Source of the DNA: Roseburia_D yibonii
GTDB taxonomy: Bacteria > Bacillota > Clostridia > Lachnospirales > Lachnospiraceae
Length of the DNA stretch: 64,000 nucleotides
Direction of reading: 5' to 3'
NCBI RefSeq assembly: GCF_014297335.1
Contig: NZ_JACOQH010000003.1
Span: 62,001 to 126,000 of the forward strand
In this document: in pieces, positions 25,443-33,658 of the stretch
Layout: each line of letters opens with the position of its first letter
Numbering within the stretch: the first letter of the stretch is position 1
Notes under the pieces: generated by a model
The model's input: only the letters and a program-made list of their open reading frames with translations
Told to the model about the DNA's origin: nothing
The model's database searches: none
Position numbers and translations under genes: made by a program

Positions 25443-25457
25443 GTTTTATTTCCTCTC

Positions 25458-26015
25458 CTAATCTTCTCTCTCGGTCAGTATTTTTATCACAAGGCTGCTG
25501 ATCTCCGCCGGAGTGCTTCTGTTTTCTTCCCGCATCCACCGTTTTGTCAGTTCCCAGTAACCCGCTATCGTAAAGTAAAAATCATATAACCTTTCCTTTG
25601 ACATCTCTGAAAGAACCTGCTCCGGTTCCATATCGACATCTTTCATTTTTGTTTTGAACGCAACCTGCATGATGTACTCGGAAAGATGATCCTCGATATA
25701 GTGCAAAAGATGACTCTGATCCAGACAGCAAAATACCTCCGCATTTTTCTCCCAGAACGAAAAATAGATGTTTGTCGTCTCCTTTAAGCCCTTCGCTCCC
25801 TGCATAAGCAGTGCATCCGCGAATTCATCCATGACTGAGTCTGCCATGAACCTGACAATATCATCTTTCGTCCCGAAATACCGGTACAGCGTCCTTCTGC
25901 CAACGTTTGCGCTTTTTGCGATCTCCTTCATCGAGATCTCTGCGTAATCCTTTTCCTCTAACAGCTTTTGCAGCGTATCACGGATCAGCTCCTTTGTTGA
26001 TAGCGATTCTTTCAT
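25458..26015 (-). CDS. TetR-family transcriptional regulator
   Basis: A 185-residue TetR protein. The N-terminal HTH is intact (AEISMKEIAKSANVGRRTLY, RYFGTKDDIVRFM; residues 18-52). The C-terminal ligand domain is typical in length, with a C-terminal TetR_C-like helix pattern. It leads the operon tetR-membrane protein-GNAT. A strong 18-base dyad sits 16 bases upstream of the start codon, so autorepression is likely. The ligand is unknown. Confidence 0.88.
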   Translation of the reverse strand: MKESLSTKELIRDTLQKLLEEKDYAEISMKEIAKSANVGRRTLYRYFGTKDDIVRFMADSVMDEFADALLMQGAKGLKETTNIYFSFWEKNAEVFCCLDQSHLLHYIEDHLSEYIMQVAFKTKMKDVDMEPEQVLSEMSKERLYDFYFTIAGYWELTKRWMREENRSTPAEISSLVIKILTERED

Positions 26016-26030
26016 AACATTCTCCCTTTT

Positions 26031-26048
26031 AGTTTGTCCGGACTAACT
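26031..26048. promoter_or_regulatory. TetR-type operator
   Basis: AGTTTGTCCGGACTAACT is an 18-base dyad with one mismatched pair centred on GTCCGGAC, immediately upstream of the tetR RBS. Size, symmetry and position fit an autoregulatory TetR operator. Confidence 0.75.
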
Positions 26049-26091
26049 TTCACAACAAAGAATGGCACACATGTGCAGCAATGTCAATACA

Positions 26092-26134
26092 ATAAAAAAA
26101 GTTGGCACACATCAACGCGTATGTGCCAACTTTT
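26092..26134 (-). terminator. Terminator of the PTS/HPr operon
   Basis: AAAAGTTGGCACA (26097-26109) pairs perfectly with TGTGCCAACTTTT (26122-26134), and on the minus strand the second arm runs into a T-tract. It lies 16 bases past the HPr stop and ends the seven-gene PTS operon. The short T-tract on the plus strand may allow some bidirectional use. Confidence 0.88.
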
Positions 26135-26149
26135 CTATCTGCATCAAAA

Positions 26150-26407
26150 TTATATATTATCCTTAATGAATGTTTCTAACGCTGCAGCTTCCTCCTGTTC
26201 CTTTTCGCCTTCTACGATCATCTCAACCTCTTCGTTTGCCTTTACGGAAAGAGCCATGACATTAAAGATCCGTTTTGCATCTCCTGTCTTTTCTCCTTTG
26301 CGGATCGTAACCTTGCTGGAACATTTCGCTGCCTCTTTTACCAGAGCTCCTGCAGGTCTTGCATGTAAGCCCATCTCATCGTTTACCACAAATGTAAATT
26401 TTACCAT
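26150..26407 (-). CDS. HPr-family phosphocarrier lacking Ser46
   Basis: An 85-residue HPr. The active-site segment MGLHARPAG places phospho-accepting His15 and Arg17 correctly. The regulatory site differs: where HPr has LKSIMGV, this protein has AKRIFNV, so Ser46 is Arg. HPr kinase/phosphorylase could not phosphorylate it, and it should not act as the usual CcpA co-repressor. It is the last gene of a mannose-class PTS operon, so it may be a dedicated phosphocarrier, with the general HPr encoded elsewhere. The ATG at 26407 has SD GGAGG; the longer frame lacks one. Confidence 0.9.
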   Translation of the reverse strand: MVKFTFVVNDEMGLHARPAGALVKEAAKCSSKVTIRKGEKTGDAKRIFNVMALSVKANEEVEMIVEGEKEQEEAAALETFIKDNI

Positions 26408-26423
26408 ATTGCATCCTCCATTC

Positions 26424-27230
26424 TCAGACCAGATAATGTTCCAGTCCGTAAGCAACTCCTGCTTCATTGTTTGATTTTGTCACAAAATCTGCCTTGGCTT
26501 TCAGTTCATCGATCGCGTTTCCCATCGCGATTCCGACACCTGCCGCCTCGATCATTGGAACATCCAGTTCATGATCTCCGAATGCGATCACATTTTCCGG
26601 TTTTACATCCAGGCTCTGACAGATTGCTTTTAATGCGGTTCCTTTCGTGACTCCCTTCGGAAAAATCTCAAGAAATGTATCCGCCGACCGTGCCATGTCA
26701 AGATCGGTTCTGTTCTGTGCCGCGATCACGTTGTAAATTTCCGTGATCTCATCGGGACTCGCCGCAAGTACCAGCTTATTCGGACCGGTACCCTCTTTTG
26801 CCCACTCTGCGGCAAGTTCTTCCACATCCGCGAATTCCGGTCTGTGATGGATGATCTCGCTTTCTCTCTCGACATAGCGGTCACTGCCCGTTACAATCCA
26901 TCTGTCGTGCCGGAAGATCCAAAGCGGCATCTGATAGCGCTCCGCGATCTCTGCATAGATACGTTTCATGGTATCCGCAAGAAGATACTCGCTGCTGATG
27001 CACTGACCGTCCTTTAAAATATAAGTACCCGCGTTGCACGCTTTGATACACGAAATTCCAAGTTCTTCTTCGATCGGATCCACTGCCGCCGGCATTCTTC
27101 CGGAGACCAGTGCGATCTTGATTCCCTGTTCTGCCGCTTGTTTTACGCTTTCACGCGCTCTTGGCAGTATTTTTTTTTGATCGTCGAGCAATGTTCCATC
27201 CAGATCAAGACATATTAACTGATAATTCAT
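26424..27230 (-). CDS. Cof-type HAD-superfamily phosphatase
   Basis: A 268-residue HAD hydrolase of the Cof/YidA subgroup. Motif I LDLDGTLLDD (residues 6-15), motif II VSGR, motif III Lys around KGTALKAICQ and motif IV FGDHELDVPMIEAAG are all present. The C2B-type cap lies between residues 85 and 185. Such enzymes dephosphorylate sugar phosphates and similar metabolites. It overlaps the upstream membrane gene by 4 bases and lies in a PTS operon, so it may release or detoxify the imported sugar phosphate (inference). Confidence 0.9.
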   Translation of the reverse strand: MNYQLICLDLDGTLLDDQKKILPRARESVKQAAEQGIKIALVSGRMPAAVDPIEEELGISCIKACNAGTYILKDGQCISSEYLLADTMKRIYAEIAERYQMPLWIFRHDRWIVTGSDRYVERESEIIHHRPEFADVEELAAEWAKEGTGPNKLVLAASPDEITEIYNVIAAQNRTDLDMARSADTFLEIFPKGVTKGTALKAICQSLDVKPENVIAFGDHELDVPMIEAAGVGIAMGNAIDELKAKADFVTKSNNEAGVAYGLEHYLV

Positions 27231-27517
27231 AGCACCCTTCCTTTATCCAGAATATTTAATATCTTCTCAACATTTCTTCTTCCGTTTTTCAGTCCGAGGT
27301 TAAAAACAACCGCGCCTGCCAACCCTGCAATAATGAAAAGAATGCCAAGGACACCGAGAAACGTGTGACGGGTCAGACCCGCGAAGCCGGCGTAAGCGCC
27401 TGCCACGCCAATGGTCGATACCGCAAGCGCGATCGTTTTCCAGTGACTGATTCTTTTTAATGCCGCAAGCTGCATTTCGGCTTCTTTTGATAATCGATTT
27501 TTCTCAGCAGTGTTCAT
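27227..27517 (-). CDS. Small membrane protein of the PTS operon
   Basis: A 96-residue protein with a charged, soluble N-terminus (1-25) and two predicted membrane helices (about 27-50 and 54-76), ending in a basic tail (KNGRRNVEKILNILDKGRVL). I do not recognise the family. It lies between the IID subunit and the Cof phosphatase, overlapping the latter by 4 bases, so it is translated with the operon. It may be an accessory factor of the permease, but nothing in the sequence shows this. Confidence 0.65.
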   Translation of the reverse strand: MNTAEKNRLSKEAEMQLAALKRISHWKTIALAVSTIGVAGAYAGFAGLTRHTFLGVLGILFIIAGLAGAVVFNLGLKNGRRNVEKILNILDKGRVL

Positions 27518-27550
27518 GACATTCTCTCCTTTTTCTTTTTTGATAAATAA

Positions 27551-28384
27551 TTAGTAAGTCAGTCCCGGGTTAAAGAATCCGATCAGTACACCGACGAAGG
27601 CTACTACGACTAACAGTAACATTACTTTGATCGGGGACATCCGTTTCTTCGCCATGAGGAACCAGCATCCGATGATAAATAATGCGGTTAAAAGTCCAGG
27701 GAATACGGAATCCAGTTTATCCTGCAATACCAGATACGGTTCGCCCGCATCGTTTAAAAGCTGTAAGGATGTGGTAACGCTTACCCATGTTGCGGATACC
27801 GCACCGATTACGATACCACCGAGCACTGAGATCGCTTCTCTTAATGCTTCACCCTGTGTTCCGATCAGGAAATCTACCGCTTTTCCACCAAGCTGATAGC
27901 CCTTGAAATATAAGAATTTCATTCCGAAGTATGCGAACAGGTTCCATACGATGATATAGAAAATCGCTCCAAGCGGTGAACCGCCGGTTGACATACCCAT
28001 TGCAATACCAAGAAGGATCGGGATAACGGTTCCTACGACTAAGGAATCACCGATTCCGGCGATCGGTCCCATAAGACCGGCACGCAGACCGTTTATCGTT
28101 TCCTCATCCACATCTTCCGCGCCGTTTGCTCTCGCTTCCTCGAGACCTGCCGTCATACCGACGATCACGGAACCAAGCTGCGGCTCTGTATTGAAAAATG
28201 CGGTGTATGTATCCATTGCTTTTGCTTTGTCTTCTTCATTGTCATATAATTCTTCTACCAGTGGCAGCATGGAACAAAGATAACCAAATGTCTGCATGTG
28301 CTCCTGGGAGAAGCATGTTAAATGGCCGTAATACCAGTTATGGAATGACTTTGATAACGCTTTTTTTGATAATTTCTTTTCCAT
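27551..28384 (-). CDS. PTS mannose/fructose/sorbose family, IID subunit
   Basis: A 277-residue IID membrane subunit. HNWYYGHLTCFSQEHMQTFGY and GLMGPIAGIGDSLVVGTVIP (each about 20 residues, near 20-40 and 110-130) are the family's conserved segments; several helices follow. With IIC it forms the sugar channel. I chose the ATG at 28384 with SD GAGGAGG; it starts 1 base past the IIC stop. The phosphorylated sugar cannot be told from sequence. Confidence 0.93.
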   Translation of the reverse strand: MEKKLSKKALSKSFHNWYYGHLTCFSQEHMQTFGYLCSMLPLVEELYDNEEDKAKAMDTYTAFFNTEPQLGSVIVGMTAGLEEARANGAEDVDEETINGLRAGLMGPIAGIGDSLVVGTVIPILLGIAMGMSTGGSPLGAIFYIIVWNLFAYFGMKFLYFKGYQLGGKAVDFLIGTQGEALREAISVLGGIVIGAVSATWVSVTTSLQLLNDAGEPYLVLQDKLDSVFPGLLTALFIIGCWFLMAKKRMSPIKVMLLLVVVAFVGVLIGFFNPGLTY

Positions 28385-28385
28385 A

Positions 28386-29222
28386 TCAGATATCCTCCTC
28401 TTCCTCGATCTCAGCTGCAGCCGCACCCTTTGTGACTGTCAGCATTTTAATTTTGTATGTAAGAATTGCGAACATTCCGGCAACAACCGTTGCGGATACC
28501 AGGTTGATACCAAGAGATGCAGCCAGTACAAATCCGAATAAGAACGGAACAAAATCTGCCGCTTTCTTTACGATCTGTTTTAAGAGGATCGCAATACCTA
28601 CGCAAGGAAGCAGGGAACCAACGGTAAACAGTGTCTTCATTGCAAGACCATCCATCGGCAGTGCTGTTTTGATCAGTTCTACTACGTCCGCACCCATCTT
28701 ACACATGATCATGGTCGGGATGAAGGAGCAGATCAGATGAGAGATCCATGGAAGTCCCATATCTACCAGATATAATTTCTTATACTGTCTGTTTTCTACT
28801 GCTTTCCAGCCCATGTGCTGCCAAACCAGGTTGATGGTTGCTGTTCCATAGAATAATACGGTTCCAAGTGTACCAACCATGGCACCGAAAGATGTTGCAA
28901 GTGCTGCGCCTTCTGCAGAAGTTGCTGTAAGGCCGTAGCTCTTTAACGCAACCATTGCAAGCGGGATACCGATGTAGCTGACCGCACGCACATCCGCGGA
29001 TACGGTTCCACCCGGTGTAACGAGCGCAATGTAAATAACCTGCATCGCACATCCGACAAGAATACCTGTCTGCATATCACCTAAGATCAATCCACATACA
29101 AATCCACCGATCAACGGTCTTCCAAGTGTATAGTTACCGATCGATGAACCACCCATACCAGGCATACTGGACAGACACGCGAAGAGTCCGAGCAATACTG
29201 CCTGTAACCAACTGATAGTCAT
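28386..29222 (-). CDS. PTS mannose/fructose/sorbose family, IIC subunit
   Basis: A 278-residue IIC membrane subunit with about seven hydrophobic segments. The PTS EIIC signature region GNYTLGRPLIGGFVCGLILG (residues 27-46, split across a helix) and TPGGTVSADVRAVSYIGIPL are typical of the ManY/SorC class. It binds and translocates the sugar together with IID while IIB phosphorylates it. Spacing to IIB is 12 bases. Confidence 0.93.
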   Translation of the reverse strand: MTISWLQAVLLGLFACLSSMPGMGGSSIGNYTLGRPLIGGFVCGLILGDMQTGILVGCAMQVIYIALVTPGGTVSADVRAVSYIGIPLAMVALKSYGLTATSAEGAALATSFGAMVGTLGTVLFYGTATINLVWQHMGWKAVENRQYKKLYLVDMGLPWISHLICSFIPTMIMCKMGADVVELIKTALPMDGLAMKTLFTVGSLLPCVGIAILLKQIVKKAADFVPFLFGFVLAASLGINLVSATVVAGMFAILTYKIKMLTVTKGAAAAEIEEEEDI

Positions 29223-29234
29223 AACATTCCCTCC

Positions 29235-29729
29235 TTAATTAAAACCAAATTGTCCTCTGAATTTTTTCCAGTTGCCGATCGCTTCTTCTTTTAACAGCGC
29301 AAATTCTACTTCATATCCTGCGTTCATGATATTTTCAAGTGCCTGCGCTTCTTCCTGCGTAATGGACTGGTTGTTTCCGAGTTTTGTTGCGCCCGGTCTG
29401 TCGTTGCAAGGTCCGATGATCACGGTCTTCACGCCGCACTGGAATCCCTGGTCGATCAGGATCTTTTCCATATCCAGCGGATTTTTTGTGATCAGGAAAT
29501 AATTATCCTTGCTTGCCAGCACCTTCGCGCTTTTCTCTTTAAATTCATCCACTGACCATACAAAAGTCTTTTTTCCGCTTGCGCTCTTGTATGCCGCTTT
29601 TAATACCGGATTTTTTGCCGCCGCGTTGTTTACCGCGATCAGTCCGTCACACGGATATTCCAACGCCCATCTTGTACAGGTCTGTCCATGGATCATACGA
29701 TCATCCACACGAATAAATGAAACTGCCAT
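29235..29729 (-). CDS. PTS mannose/fructose/sorbose family, IIB subunit
   Basis: A 164-residue soluble IIB. The start FIRVDDRMIHGQTCTRWA carries the phospho-accepting His14 in the conserved RxDDRxIHGQ motif. It takes phosphate from IIA and gives it to the sugar. The length is normal for a stand-alone IIB. It follows the IIA gene by 17 bases and has its own SD (AGGGGG region). Secure assignment. Confidence 0.95.
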   Translation of the reverse strand: MAVSFIRVDDRMIHGQTCTRWALEYPCDGLIAVNNAAAKNPVLKAAYKSASGKKTFVWSVDEFKEKSAKVLASKDNYFLITKNPLDMEKILIDQGFQCGVKTVIIGPCNDRPGATKLGNNQSITQEEAQALENIMNAGYEVEFALLKEEAIGNWKKFRGQFGFN

Positions 29730-29746
29730 TTTCTTTTCCCCCTTTT

Positions 29747-30175
29747 TTAAATTTCGTCTTCGGATTCTTCATTTGTGATCCGAAATTCTTTTAATACTTC
29801 TCTGGATTCCGAAAGCAGATCTTCGATCAGCTCCGGGGTCTCCATTGTGTCTTTCATCAGCACTGCGCTCAATGCAAACGGAAGATTTACGCCTCCGACC
29901 ATAACGGTCTGCCCCATGAGGTTTTCTTCTGCAATTACGTTTGCCGCAGTGGTAAGCGGTGAACCACCCACCAGATCCGCCAGCAGAATGATCTCATCTT
30001 CTGCTTTGACCGGCGCCAGGCATTTTCTCACATTCTCCGCATACACGGCAGAACTCATGCCATTTTCCAGGCTTGTGGAGATCACATCTTCTCTGTTTTC
30101 TCCGGCAAGCATGTTCAGTGCGTTGTGCAGTCCCGGAGCGAATGTTCCATGACTGACCAGAAAAACATATTTCAT
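29747..30175 (-). CDS. PTS mannose/fructose/sorbose family, IIA subunit
   Basis: A 142-residue IIA of the mannose class. FLVSHGTFAPGL contains phospho-accepting His9, and DLVGGSPLTTAANV and VMVGGVNLPFAL are conserved family segments. It receives phosphate from HPr, possibly the Ser46-less paralogue at the end of this operon. The true start is ATG 30175 (SD GGAGGAGG). It is a separate polypeptide from IIB and the first gene of the operon. Its promoter has a good -10 but no -35, so an activator is expected. Confidence 0.93.
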   Translation of the reverse strand: MKYVFLVSHGTFAPGLHNALNMLAGENREDVISTSLENGMSSAVYAENVRKCLAPVKAEDEIILLADLVGGSPLTTAANVIAEENLMGQTVMVGGVNLPFALSAVLMKDTMETPELIEDLLSESREVLKEFRITNEESEDEI

Positions 30176-30227
30176 TTTATTGTCCTCCTCCTTAAGTTTT
30201 TTCTTTCTGTTCCTTAAGTTCAAATAC

Positions 30228-30233
30228 AGTATA
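30228..30233 (-). promoter_or_regulatory. -10 element of the PTS operon, probably activator-dependent
   Basis: Minus-strand TATACT lies about 55 bases upstream of the IIA start. The expected -35 position (30251-30256) reads ATGAAC, a poor match. ACATATGT palindromes (30245-30252 and 30260-30267) and the dyad ATGACA-TT-TGTCAT (30302-30315) lie upstream. The neighbouring LuxR-type response regulator is a candidate activator. Confidence 0.5.
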
Positions 30234-30270
30234 AAAAAAAGACGACATATGTTCATCTCACATATGTCAT
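30233..30270 (-). terminator. Terminator of the sensory operon
   Basis: GACATATGT (30244-30252) and ACATATGTC (30260-30268) form a 9-bp hairpin followed on the minus strand by eight T residues. It ends the binding-protein/two-component operon and lies directly upstream of the PTS -10 box, so the two functions share sequence. Confidence 0.8.
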
Positions 30271-30311
30271 CCTTTTTACATTACGTTTGTCAGAAATCGT
30301 AATGACATTTG

Positions 30312-31655
30312 TCATTTCCGGTTCTTTAAGTACTGATTGATCGTGCGGTTCCAGATGATCAGATCCATCCGGATGTTGGAACTGTCCGTCAAAATGCTGT
30401 CCACCGCCTTGTCCACCTCCGCAACTGCCTCATCATATCCACGGAATCCCGGCGCAATGACCGCGTTTTCCACAGCGTCACTTAAAACCGCGAGGTTCAT
30501 GCCGCCGCTCTCCCCGGAGCTTTCGATCAACTGCTGCAGGGTCTGATCGGACTCCGTCACTTCTTTTAACACGGAAACACCCTCCGAATAATCAAAGATC
30601 TCCGACTGGATCTCGGTGTTACTGGTCAGCACCTTGATAAAATCCCAGGCGGTCTCCGGGCATTTCGTATTTTCATTCATCGCGACAAGCAATGTGTCAA
30701 GCGTTGATATGTTGTCGCCTTCCGGCCCTGCCGGCATCGGAATGCATTCCCACTCAAATCCCGAATATTTCTTGACGCTGAGCGGATACGGTTTATAGGC
30801 GCGGTAGTTGGAAAAAGACATCGGCTGAAATACCACTTTTCCCATATCAAAGTCCCTGGTCGAAGGACTGTAGTTTCCATTTAACCCATACAGGCGCTCC
30901 ATAAATTCCAGTGCCTCTTCGACATTTTTGTCCGCAAAATCGCACTCTGTCCCTTTTTCATTAAACAGCCGGATCCCGTTGGACTCAAACGCGTCCATCC
31001 AGGTATAGCCGACCGCGCCGAACTGGTCTACCGTTCCGTCTCCATCCGTGTCTTTTGTCACTTCCCTGCAGATCTCATAAAACTCATCCCAGGTCCAGCT
31101 GTCATCCGGGATCGCGATCCCCTCCGCGTCTAAGATCGTTTTGTTTACAAACATCAGCTTTGGCGCGCATTCATAGGGCAGGGAATACTGTTTTCCCTCA
31201 TGCTGACCGTATTCATAGGCAGACGCATAAAACGCCTCCTCATCAAAATCTTTATCTTTTTCAATGAAGGAAGACAGGTCTTTTAACGCACCGATCTCCG
31301 CAAGATCGTTAAAATCCTCCGCCAGCACAAAAATGACATCGGGCGCGTCCCCGGAGATCAGCTGTTTGGACAGCCACTCCGAATAATCGCTCTTTAAGAT
31401 CCCGCTGACATACTCCACGTTTACTCCCGGATGTTCTTGTTCAAAACATTGGATCGCATCCTCCAGGATCTGATAGGAATATCCGTTTTGCACTTCCCAG
31501 TAGCTGTCCGAAAACACGCCGATCGTCAGTTCCTTTTTCTGAAATACCGGAAGTGACTGATAGCTGTCGCTGTAAAGAAGCGCCGTGAGCACAAGTAAAA
31601 GCGCGCAGCAGATGATCAGGATCTGATTTTTTTTGTTCCGGATTTTTTTCATCAT
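30312..31655 (-). CDS. Extracellular sugar-binding protein (family 1), permease-less
   Basis: A 447-residue binding protein with an N-terminal hydrophobic anchor (IICCALLLVLTALLYSDSY, residues about 11-29). The mature part resembles carbohydrate-binding ABC proteins: ELTIGVFSDSYWEV, DVIFVLAEDFNDLAEIGALKDLSSFIEKD (pieces), SLPYECAPKLMFVNK and TWDEFYEI. No permease or ATPase gene lies nearby. It overlaps the response-regulator stop (ATGA), so it is part of the sensory operon and may present its ligand to the histidine kinase rather than import it. This role is inferred from context. Confidence 0.8.
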   Translation of the reverse strand: MMKKIRNKKNQILIICCALLLVLTALLYSDSYQSLPVFQKKELTIGVFSDSYWEVQNGYSYQILEDAIQCFEQEHPGVNVEYVSGILKSDYSEWLSKQLISGDAPDVIFVLAEDFNDLAEIGALKDLSSFIEKDKDFDEEAFYASAYEYGQHEGKQYSLPYECAPKLMFVNKTILDAEGIAIPDDSWTWDEFYEICREVTKDTDGDGTVDQFGAVGYTWMDAFESNGIRLFNEKGTECDFADKNVEEALEFMERLYGLNGNYSPSTRDFDMGKVVFQPMSFSNYRAYKPYPLSVKKYSGFEWECIPMPAGPEGDNISTLDTLLVAMNENTKCPETAWDFIKVLTSNTEIQSEIFDYSEGVSVLKEVTESDQTLQQLIESSGESGGMNLAVLSDAVENAVIAPGFRGYDEAVAEVDKAVDSILTDSSNIRMDLIIWNRTINQYLKNRK

Positions 31656-32329
31656 GGTTCCTCTCCGAATCCCCGGTTCACCACGCCGGTCTGTACCGCC
31701 CATATGGCAAGCTGGGTTCTGTCCCTTAATTCGAGTTTACTTAATATGATGCTCAGCATATTGCGCACGGTTCCCTCAGACAGGCTCAGTTTCGCCGCAA
31801 TCTCTTTATTGGACATTCCACTGCCCACGAGCGCAATGATCTTCCACTCTGTTTCCTTTAAGTCGGCTGTCTGCGCATCACCCACCTGGATCGTGATATT
31901 CGTCTGCGCCATTTTGGAAAACAGTTTCACAACCTTTGACGTGATATCCCCGTTGATCATGGCTGTTCCCTGATATACTTTGCGGATGGCCTCCGCAAGC
32001 TCCTTGGTCGAAATTCCCTTTAACAGATAACCGCTTGCGCCATACTTTAACGCATTGTAAACATATTCATCATCATCAAAGGTCGTTAAAATGATGATCT
32101 TGATGTTTGGATAATTTTCCTTGATGATCTGTGTACACACCACACCGTCCATCTCCGGCATACGGATATCCATTAAGATCACATCCGGTTTTTCCCTGCG
32201 CACCGAGCGCACAACCTCCACGCCGTTTTCCACGGCATCCAGCACTTCAATGTCTTTTTCCGTTCCCAGCACGATCTGCAGGCTCTGTCGGATCAGTTCC
32301 TGATCATCGGCAATCAATACTTTAATCAT
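31652..32329 (-). CDS. NarL/LuxR-type response regulator
   Basis: A 225-residue response regulator. The receiver (1-120) has the acidic pocket DDQE, phospho-acceptor Asp in DVILMDIRMPEMDG (about residue 54) and the conserved Lys after GYLLKG. The C-terminal LuxR HTH reads GMSNKEIAAKLSLSEGTVRN. It overlaps the histidine kinase gene by 8 bases and is its obvious partner. The adjacent mannose-class PTS operon, whose promoter lacks a -35, is the most likely target. Confidence 0.93.
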   Translation of the reverse strand: MIKVLIADDQELIRQSLQIVLGTEKDIEVLDAVENGVEVVRSVRREKPDVILMDIRMPEMDGVVCTQIIKENYPNIKIIILTTFDDDEYVYNALKYGASGYLLKGISTKELAEAIRKVYQGTAMINGDITSKVVKLFSKMAQTNITIQVGDAQTADLKETEWKIIALVGSGMSNKEIAAKLSLSEGTVRNMLSIILSKLELRDRTQLAIWAVQTGVVNRGFGEEP

Positions 32330-33644
32330 CTTTCTTCTCCTCCGTCCCCCATCGGATCGGGATCTGCGCTTCTACCAGAAATCCGTCTTCCCCGGAATAC
32401 TGCAATGTCCCCTGTAACATACGCAGCCGTTCGTCCATATGGTGCAGCCCGAATCCTTTTTCAATCTTTTTACATCCGATCCCGTTGTCCTTGATGCGGA
32501 TGTTTAACATATTATACTCCCGGTCTATCTCGATCGTGATCCGGTCCGCCTTGCCATGCCGGATGGAATTTGTGATACATTCCTGCACAATCCGGTAAAT
32601 GATCTCTTCTTCATCCTCGTTAAACCCCTTTAACGGTGTTGTACACCGATACTCGATCTTCGCATTCGTCGCGAGACGCATCTCCTCCATGGTCTGTGCG
32701 AGCGCCTCTTCCAGATTAAACTTTTCGAGTGCGTCCGGCCGCAGTGCCTTGACTGACCGGCGGACATCCGTCATGCCCTGTCTCGCCACCTCCGCGATCG
32801 CGCCAAGCTGCACCTTCGTTGCCTCCGGTGCCACATCCATCAACATCTCACAGGCTTCGATACCGGTAATGATACCGGTCAGCGCATGTCCGAGCGTATC
32901 GTGGATCTCCCGCGCAAGACGGTTCCTCTCTCTGGTCTCTGTCATTTTGACCGATTCTTCCGCATACTGCTCAAGCCTCAGATTTGCTTTCTGCAATTCC
33001 TCATTTGCCGTATTGAGCTGTGCGTTCAGGTTTAAGATCCGCTCTTTTTCACTCATCTGTATCCGAACCAGCCAGACGATATAAAATAAAAAGAGCAACG
33101 TATTTAACGAGTTTAACACGTTCTTTACGCCAAGCAGCGCGGAGCAGACATCCCCTTCAAAATAACCGAGATACGTTTCCAGTGATGTGATCCGGAAGCC
33201 GGACGAGATCAGGTCATAGTCCGTCATCATATAGAACACGCAGATCACTGCCGCCGCGGAAAATTTCCATTTTGCTTTCGGCAGGTACCGCATGGTATCC
33301 GCCAGGATCAAAAGCATCATGCCCGTATAACTGAATCCCAGCAGGTAACTGATCCCGAAGCTGACCGCGATCTCCACGCCGACTTTACAGGCGAGGCTGC
33401 CGCTTCCCGTGCTTTTGATCTGCATTAGGATCATCATGCTCCCATACAGTCCAAGCGCGATAACCGTGATCTTCCAGGGCGTGACCGGAATCTTATGTAT
33501 GCTCGTCAGAAAGCTTAACGCCGATCCCTCCTGCGCCGTGCCGTTCAGACAGTATGTGATCAGCATGGAGATAAACAGGATAATGATCAGATTTAAGTTT
33601 TTCATGACCACCAGCAGATACTCTGAGGTCTTATTTTCGTCCAT
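32322..33644 (-). CDS. Sensor histidine kinase, HisKA_3 (NarX/DesK) type
   Basis: A 440-residue membrane kinase. Residues about 15-210 hold six or so hydrophobic segments with short loops, so sensing is within or close to the membrane. A coiled-coil linker (NLNAQLNTANEELQKANLRL) leads to the phospho-acceptor motif RLAREIHDTLGHALTGI and the ATPase boxes VQECITNSIRHG and DNGIGCKK, GFGLHHMDERL. I chose ATG 33644, with SD GAGGGG 9 bases upstream. Located between two binding-protein genes, it probably reads their ligand state. Confidence 0.92.
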   Translation of the reverse strand: MDENKTSEYLLVVMKNLNLIIILFISMLITYCLNGTAQEGSALSFLTSIHKIPVTPWKITVIALGLYGSMMILMQIKSTGSGSLACKVGVEIAVSFGISYLLGFSYTGMMLLILADTMRYLPKAKWKFSAAAVICVFYMMTDYDLISSGFRITSLETYLGYFEGDVCSALLGVKNVLNSLNTLLFLFYIVWLVRIQMSEKERILNLNAQLNTANEELQKANLRLEQYAEESVKMTETRERNRLAREIHDTLGHALTGIITGIEACEMLMDVAPEATKVQLGAIAEVARQGMTDVRRSVKALRPDALEKFNLEEALAQTMEEMRLATNAKIEYRCTTPLKGFNEDEEEIIYRIVQECITNSIRHGKADRITIEIDREYNMLNIRIKDNGIGCKKIEKGFGLHHMDERLRMLQGTLQYSGEDGFLVEAQIPIRWGTEEKKDD

Positions 33645-33658
33645 CTCTTTTTCCCCCT

